Below the pieces are notes generated by a model. The model did no database searches. It was given only the letters and a program-made list of their open reading frames with translations, and had not been told where the DNA came from. A stretch of 17,159 nucleotides of DNA, taken from an uncultured Leptotrichia sp. (lineage in GTDB: Bacteria > Fusobacteriota > Fusobacteriia > Fusobacteriales > Leptotrichiaceae). This document shows positions 13,900 through 17,159 of this stretch, one piece after another. The position numbers and the translations under genes were made by a program. Position 1 is the first letter of the stretch. Each line of letters opens with the position of its first letter. The stretch covers positions 1 through 17,159 of the forward strand of contig CALIJH010000177.1 of NCBI GenBank assembly GCA_938017765.1, in the 5' to 3' direction.

Positions 13900-14610
13900 T
13901 TAAATCAGTTCTATAGTATTTTCGTTTTTAGTCAACAGCTTTAATGCTGCTATTTTTGCTCCAAGTTCCTTTTCCGAATATTCAGCTATCATTTTCAGTG
14001 CCTTTTCAATATCTTCATTTCTTTCAGAGTTCACATATTCTATTACTACAAAAGCTTTCTTTGTATTTTCGGTAATCATTGTTCTTTGACCGTCTCTCCA
14101 GTTAAAACAACGACATACAGCTCCCTTATCATCTCTGTAACATACTTCCCCGTCCAGAGTAGGAGAATTTTCAGTATCTCCAAGGGCGTAAAATTCATCA
14201 TTTCCCGCAGTTACTCCAAGTACAAGATTCCCTTCAAAAGTTTCTATATCTTCAGCACCTACAGGCAGTCCATATTTTAGCGAAGCAGAATTATAAATAT
14301 CGACTAAAGGACTGATAGTAGAAATTCCCGCTCCTTTTTCCACCCTTTTTAATAGTGCTTCAATACTGGAACGAACTCCTTTTTTAGTTTTAAATTTCTG
14401 GTATGCTTCCCTCCAAACTGAAATAGCCGGATTTTGGCTTAACTGAGCTTCTGTAAGATGTTTTTTGGCTTCTTCGTTACTTTCTTTTAAAAGTTTTATT
14501 ACATTTTCAGAAGATGCTCCCGAATTATCGACGTTATCAAGCAGCAGTACGCCCACATTTGCTTCAGGGAAAATTTCCCAAAAAGACTTATCTACAATAA
14601 ATTTACTCAT
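13900..14610 (-). CDS. stand-alone B3/B4 tRNA-binding domain protein (PheRS beta-like)
   Basis: It resembles the B3/B4 domain of the phenylalanyl-tRNA synthetase beta subunit, the module that edits Tyr-tRNA(Phe), but is a free protein of 236 aa with no synthetase core (COG3382-type). The recognisable blocks are 'NPAISVWREAYQKF' (60-73), 'GVRSSIEALLKRVEKG' (78-93), 'ISPLVDIYNSASLKYGLPVGAEDI' (99-122) and 'GEVCYRDDKGAVCRCFNWRDG' (154-174). The likely role is binding or hydrolysing mischarged tRNA or an aminoacyl compound in the cytosol; this is an inference from the family. No strong ribosome site lies just before the ATG; the nearest GGAG is about 33 nt upstream, next to a weak hairpin (about 14616-14635). 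It follows the Spy-like gene by 45 nt and probably shares its transcript from guaB. Confidence 0.85.
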   Translation of the reverse strand: MSKFIVDKSFWEIFPEANVGVLLLDNVDNSGASSENVIKLLKESNEEAKKHLTEAQLSQNPAISVWREAYQKFKTKKGVRSSIEALLKRVEKGAGISTISPLVDIYNSASLKYGLPVGAEDIETFEGNLVLGVTAGNDEFYALGDTENSPTLDGEVCYRDDKGAVCRCFNWRDGQRTMITENTKKAFVVIEYVNSERNEDIEKALKMIAEYSEKELGAKIAALKLLTKNENTIELI

Positions 14611-14655
14611 AATTTTATCAAGGCCTGTAAAAAGCCCTTCTCCTTTCCAAAAAAT

Positions 14656-15252
14656 TTAATAGCTGTCTACAACCTTTCTCTGTTCTTCATTCAAGACTTC
14701 CCGTATTTTTTCATTTCTGACATTTTTTAAACTGTCATATCGGGATACAAAATCACTTTCAGACAGACGTTCATCTTTCAGTTTATTGACTTCCCTCTTA
14801 AAGTCCCTATCCTGCTTCAGGATTTCGGATTTCTGTTCATTTGTCAGATTTAAATTATCCAGCAGATTTTTAATCTTGTCATTTTTTTCTTCAAATTCCA
14901 ATTTTTTTCCATTTATATATTTATTAAAAGCTGTTAATTGCTCAAAAGATAAAACTTCCGCAACTTTCATATATCTTTCCTTTTCTATTTTTCCTATCTG
15001 TTCTTTTTTCCCTTCAAAAGATTTCAGCTGTTTTTCTATTTTTTCCGCTTTTCTCTGGTAATTATCAAATATTTCCGATAATTTTTTCTGCTGTTTTTGA
15101 TTTGCATTTACTGCCTTAAATATATCTTTTTTAGAAATTTTTACAATATAGACTTTGTTATAATAATCCTCATAAGAATATGATAAATTTCCGATACTTA
15201 AAATCAATATTGCTAAAAATAATATCTTTCTTAAATTTTTAGTATTCTTCAT
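14656..15252 (-). CDS. secreted Spy/CpxP-like helical protein
   Basis: An exported protein of 198 aa. A basic N-terminus (KNTKNLRK) and hydrophobic core (about 10-21) end near SYS-Y, a plausible signal peptidase site around residue 26. No lipobox cysteine is present. The mature part is almost wholly charged helix. It has repeated LTxxQ-like motifs, LSFEQ (101-105), LTNEQ (136-140) and LNEEQ (187-191), plus a weaker NQKQQ at 51-55. These are the hallmark of the Spy/CpxP periplasmic chaperone family, so a periplasmic chaperone or stress-sensing role is possible. Overall similarity is only at motif level. AGAGGA precedes the ATG by about 7 nt. It starts 41 nt after guaB and lies 45 nt before the B3/B4 gene. 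Confidence 0.75.
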   Translation of the reverse strand: MKNTKNLRKILFLAILILSIGNLSYSYEDYYNKVYIVKISKKDIFKAVNANQKQQKKLSEIFDNYQRKAEKIEKQLKSFEGKKEQIGKIEKERYMKVAEVLSFEQLTAFNKYINGKKLEFEEKNDKIKNLLDNLNLTNEQKSEILKQDRDFKREVNKLKDERLSESDFVSRYDSLKNVRNEKIREVLNEEQRKVVDSY

Positions 15253-15293
15253 TATAATTCCTCTTTCAATAGTTTTTCTTTTAATAATTCCGA

Positions 15294-16763
15294 TTAGTTT
15301 GAAGTATTGTAATTAGGTGCTTCTTTTGTAATAATGACGTCATGAGGATGACTTTCTTTCAATCCTGCATTTGTTATTTTTACAAATTTTCCGTCTTCTT
15401 TCAGTTTTTCTATGGTAGGTGTTCCACAATAACCCATTCCTGACCTTAGTCCACCACACAATTGATAAATCGTATCTTTCAGCGCTCCCTTGAAAGGCAC
15501 CATTGATTCAATCCCTTCAGGAACCAGTTTTTCAGTTGCAGACTCCAGCTGAAAATATCTGTCGCTGCTTCCTCTTTTCATTGCTGCGAGAGAACCCATT
15601 CCCGCATATGTTTTAAATTTTCTTCCGTTATAGATTATTTCTTCTCCAGGTGCTTCATTTGTTCCCGCCAGAAGTCCTCCGAGCATTACGCAGTCGGCTC
15701 CTGCCGCTATTGCTTTTACTATATCTCCTGACAGTTTTATTCCACCGTCGGCTATAAGTCCTATAGATTTTTTTTCACAGACTTCTGCTATTTCAAGTAT
15801 AGCACTTATTTGGGGAACTCCTACCCCTGATACTACCCTTGTAGTACATATTGATCCCGGTCCTACGCCTACTTTTACAGCATTTACTCCCGCTTTTATA
15901 AGGTCAAGAGCAGCTTCTTTGGTTACTATATTTCCACCAATCAAGTCTAAATCGGGAAAAGCTTTTCTTATTTCTTTTATTTTATTTACCACTCCTTTAG
16001 AATGTCCATGAGCCGAGTCTACAGTAATTATATCTACCCCTGCTTCTATCAGTGCTTCTACCCTTTTCAGAGTATCACTTCCTATTCCTACAGCGGCCCC
16101 TACTCTCAATCTTCCATGAGTATCTTTACACGCATTAGGATAGTTTATTTTATTATCTATATCTTTTATAGTTATCAGACCTTTGAGCTTTTTCCCCTGA
16201 ACAATAGGCAATTTTTCAATTCTATGTTCAAGCAGAATCGCTTTTGCTTCGTCAAGAGTAGTACCTACAGGAGCAGTTATGAGATTTTCTTTTGTCATCA
16301 CTTCTTCCACTTTTAATGACAAATCTTCTCTGTATTTCAAGTCCCTGTTAGTAATAATCCCTTTCAGATTACCTTTCTTATCAATGACAGGCAATCCAGA
16401 AATTTTATAAGTTCTCATCAAATTATTTGCTTCCTGTAATATTGAATGTTCCTCTAAAGTTACAGGATTTGTTATCATTCCGCTTTCATATCTTTTTACT
16501 TTTTCGACTTCATCCGCCTGTCTTTCGATTGTCATATTTTTATGAATAAAGCCTATTCCACCCTCTCTGGCAATGGCAATAGCCAGTTGGGATTCGGTTA
16601 CCGTATCCATAGCCGCACTCATAATCGGAATATTTAGTTCCAGTTTTTTTGTAACTTTAGTTTTTAGAGACACTTCATGAGGTAAAACATCCGACGCCTG
16701 AGGAATTAACAGAACATCATCGAAAGTTAATCCGTCCATTACTACTTTAGACTTTTGACCCAT
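15294..16763 (-). CDS. guaB: inosine-5'-monophosphate dehydrogenase
   Basis: Oxidises IMP to XMP with NAD+, the committed step of guanine nucleotide synthesis. It is full length at 489 aa. The N-terminal barrel portion begins 'LTFDDVLLIP', and a tandem CBS (Bateman) domain lies at about 95-205. The barrel then resumes with VDSAHGHS and the catalytic loop GPGSICTTR with C306. DGGIK, 'GGLLAGTNEAPGE' and the mobile flap region 'GSSDRYFQ...PEGIE' are also present. 'GGLRSGMGYCG' and a C-terminal 'HPHDV' follow. The CBS pair is the usual site of ATP/GTP control. AAGGAGG lies 7 nt before the ATG, a very strong ribosome site. It probably heads a three-gene transcript with the Spy-like and B3/B4 genes. 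Confidence 0.97.
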   Translation of the reverse strand: MGQKSKVVMDGLTFDDVLLIPQASDVLPHEVSLKTKVTKKLELNIPIMSAAMDTVTESQLAIAIAREGGIGFIHKNMTIERQADEVEKVKRYESGMITNPVTLEEHSILQEANNLMRTYKISGLPVIDKKGNLKGIITNRDLKYREDLSLKVEEVMTKENLITAPVGTTLDEAKAILLEHRIEKLPIVQGKKLKGLITIKDIDNKINYPNACKDTHGRLRVGAAVGIGSDTLKRVEALIEAGVDIITVDSAHGHSKGVVNKIKEIRKAFPDLDLIGGNIVTKEAALDLIKAGVNAVKVGVGPGSICTTRVVSGVGVPQISAILEIAEVCEKKSIGLIADGGIKLSGDIVKAIAAGADCVMLGGLLAGTNEAPGEEIIYNGRKFKTYAGMGSLAAMKRGSSDRYFQLESATEKLVPEGIESMVPFKGALKDTIYQLCGGLRSGMGYCGTPTIEKLKEDGKFVKITNAGLKESHPHDVIITKEAPNYNTSN

Positions 16764-16820
16764 TTTATTTTCCTCCTTCTAATTTTTCTGTCTGTATTTT
16801 CTTATTTCGGGTACTGTTAT

Positions 16821-16835
16821 ACTATATATTATAGT
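16821..16835. promoter_or_regulatory. operator-like inverted repeat at the guaB transcription start
   Basis: ACTATA-TAT-TATAGT is a perfect 6-bp inverted repeat lying directly downstream of the guaB -10 box, over the expected start point. A repressor bound there could block transcription. In DNA this A+T-rich, chance is a fair alternative. Confidence 0.35.
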
Positions 16836-16865
16836 ATTATAGCATAAATAATACGGAAAATACAA
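16836..16865 (-). promoter_or_regulatory. guaB promoter (extended -10)
   Basis: A perfect TATAAT (16836-16841) is preceded by TGC, giving an extended -10. The -35 is weak: TTGTAT at 16860-16865 with an 18-nt spacer. The leader to guaB is about 65 nt and shows no purine-riboswitch-like structure. Confidence 0.6.
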
Positions 16866-16884
16866 AAATTTTATTTCCTGTTTT

Positions 16885-17110
16885 TATAATTTTTTTCTAT
16901 CTTTATCTCATTTTTTATTCCATATCTTATTTTATTATTCTATAATTCTAATTTTATAATTTTTCTCTATTTTTTTCATTTCATATCCTGTTTTTCTTAT
17001 TCTGTATCTTATTTTATAATTCTAATTCTATAATTTTTCTCTATTTTTTCATTTCATGTTCTGCTTTTCTTATTTTGTATCTTATTTTTATAATTTTTTC
17101 CTGCTTTTTT
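16885..17110. repeat. T-rich tandem repeat, period 74 bp, upstream of guaB
   Basis: Two clear head-to-tail copies occupy 16941-17014 and 17015-17088, differing at roughly seven positions including single-base indels. A degenerate copy precedes them from 16885 (offset 70). A truncated one begins at 17089, exactly 74 bp on, with TATAATTTTT. The plus strand is nearly all pyrimidine plus TA steps, with repeated runs of 4-7 T. It has no reading frame of any length on either strand. The rest of the window edge (17111-17159) shows nothing I can name. Confidence 0.8.
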
Positions 17111-17159
17111 AGTTTATATGTTATTTATACAGTCTTTTTTTAACGGATTTTTCTTAATT

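Noticed and set aside
16764..16835. Guanine or xanthine riboswitch in the guaB leader
   Set aside because: The leader is only about 65 nt, shows no three-way junction pattern and contains no terminator.
16885..17110. CRISPR array
   Set aside because: The 74-bp units are directly adjacent and lack the alternation of identical repeat and unique spacer.

Overview
The window looks like chromosomal DNA from a low-GC, Gram-negative-type anaerobe or fermenter, most likely a member of the Fusobacteriota (Leptotrichia or a relative). The reasons are the strongly A+T-rich sequence, strong AGGAG-type ribosome sites, an OmpA-type lipoprotein and a Spy/CpxP-like periplasmic protein (both imply an outer envelope), and a Bacillus-like butanediol dehydrogenase. 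The genus is an inference from gene content, not from a marker gene. All genes but one lie on the minus strand, so the text below reads from right to left.

Right end (about 16.9-13.6 kb, minus): a T-rich tandem repeat of about 74 bp lies upstream of a guaB promoter. It is followed by a likely co-transcribed trio: guaB (IMP dehydrogenase), a secreted Spy/CpxP-like protein and a stand-alone B3/B4 (PheRS beta editing-like) domain protein. After these comes bdhA, a (R,R)-butanediol dehydrogenase gene with its own promoter. A tRNA-dihydrouridine synthase gene is the only plus-strand gene. It converges on bdhA at a shared terminator and diverges from an OmpA/YiaD-type lipoprotein gene. Next comes a CPBP (Abi) membrane protease gene.

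Left half (about 9.4-0 kb, minus): a branched-chain amino acid locus, ilvD-ilvA-ilvB-ilvN, then a SAM methyltransferase, a YgeA-like amino-acid racemase, leuA and a truncated DUF4865-type gene. Together ilvA (threonine to 2-oxobutanoate), ilvBN (acetohydroxyacid synthase) and ilvD (dihydroxyacid dehydratase) give three of the isoleucine/valine steps, and leuA opens the leucine branch. ilvC, ilvE and leuBCD are not in the window.

The most interesting feature is upstream of ilvD. A good promoter drives a previously unlisted 51-codon ORF with a perfect ribosome site. Residues 6-24 of its product are Ile/Leu/Val at 17 of 19 positions. An intrinsic terminator follows before ilvD, and codons 31-35 of the small ORF can pair over 13 bp with the 5' arm of that terminator. 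This is the layout of a ribosome-mediated attenuator that senses branched-chain amino acids. The small ORF could instead simply encode a small membrane protein. No mobile elements, CRISPR arrays, tRNA or rRNA genes were seen.
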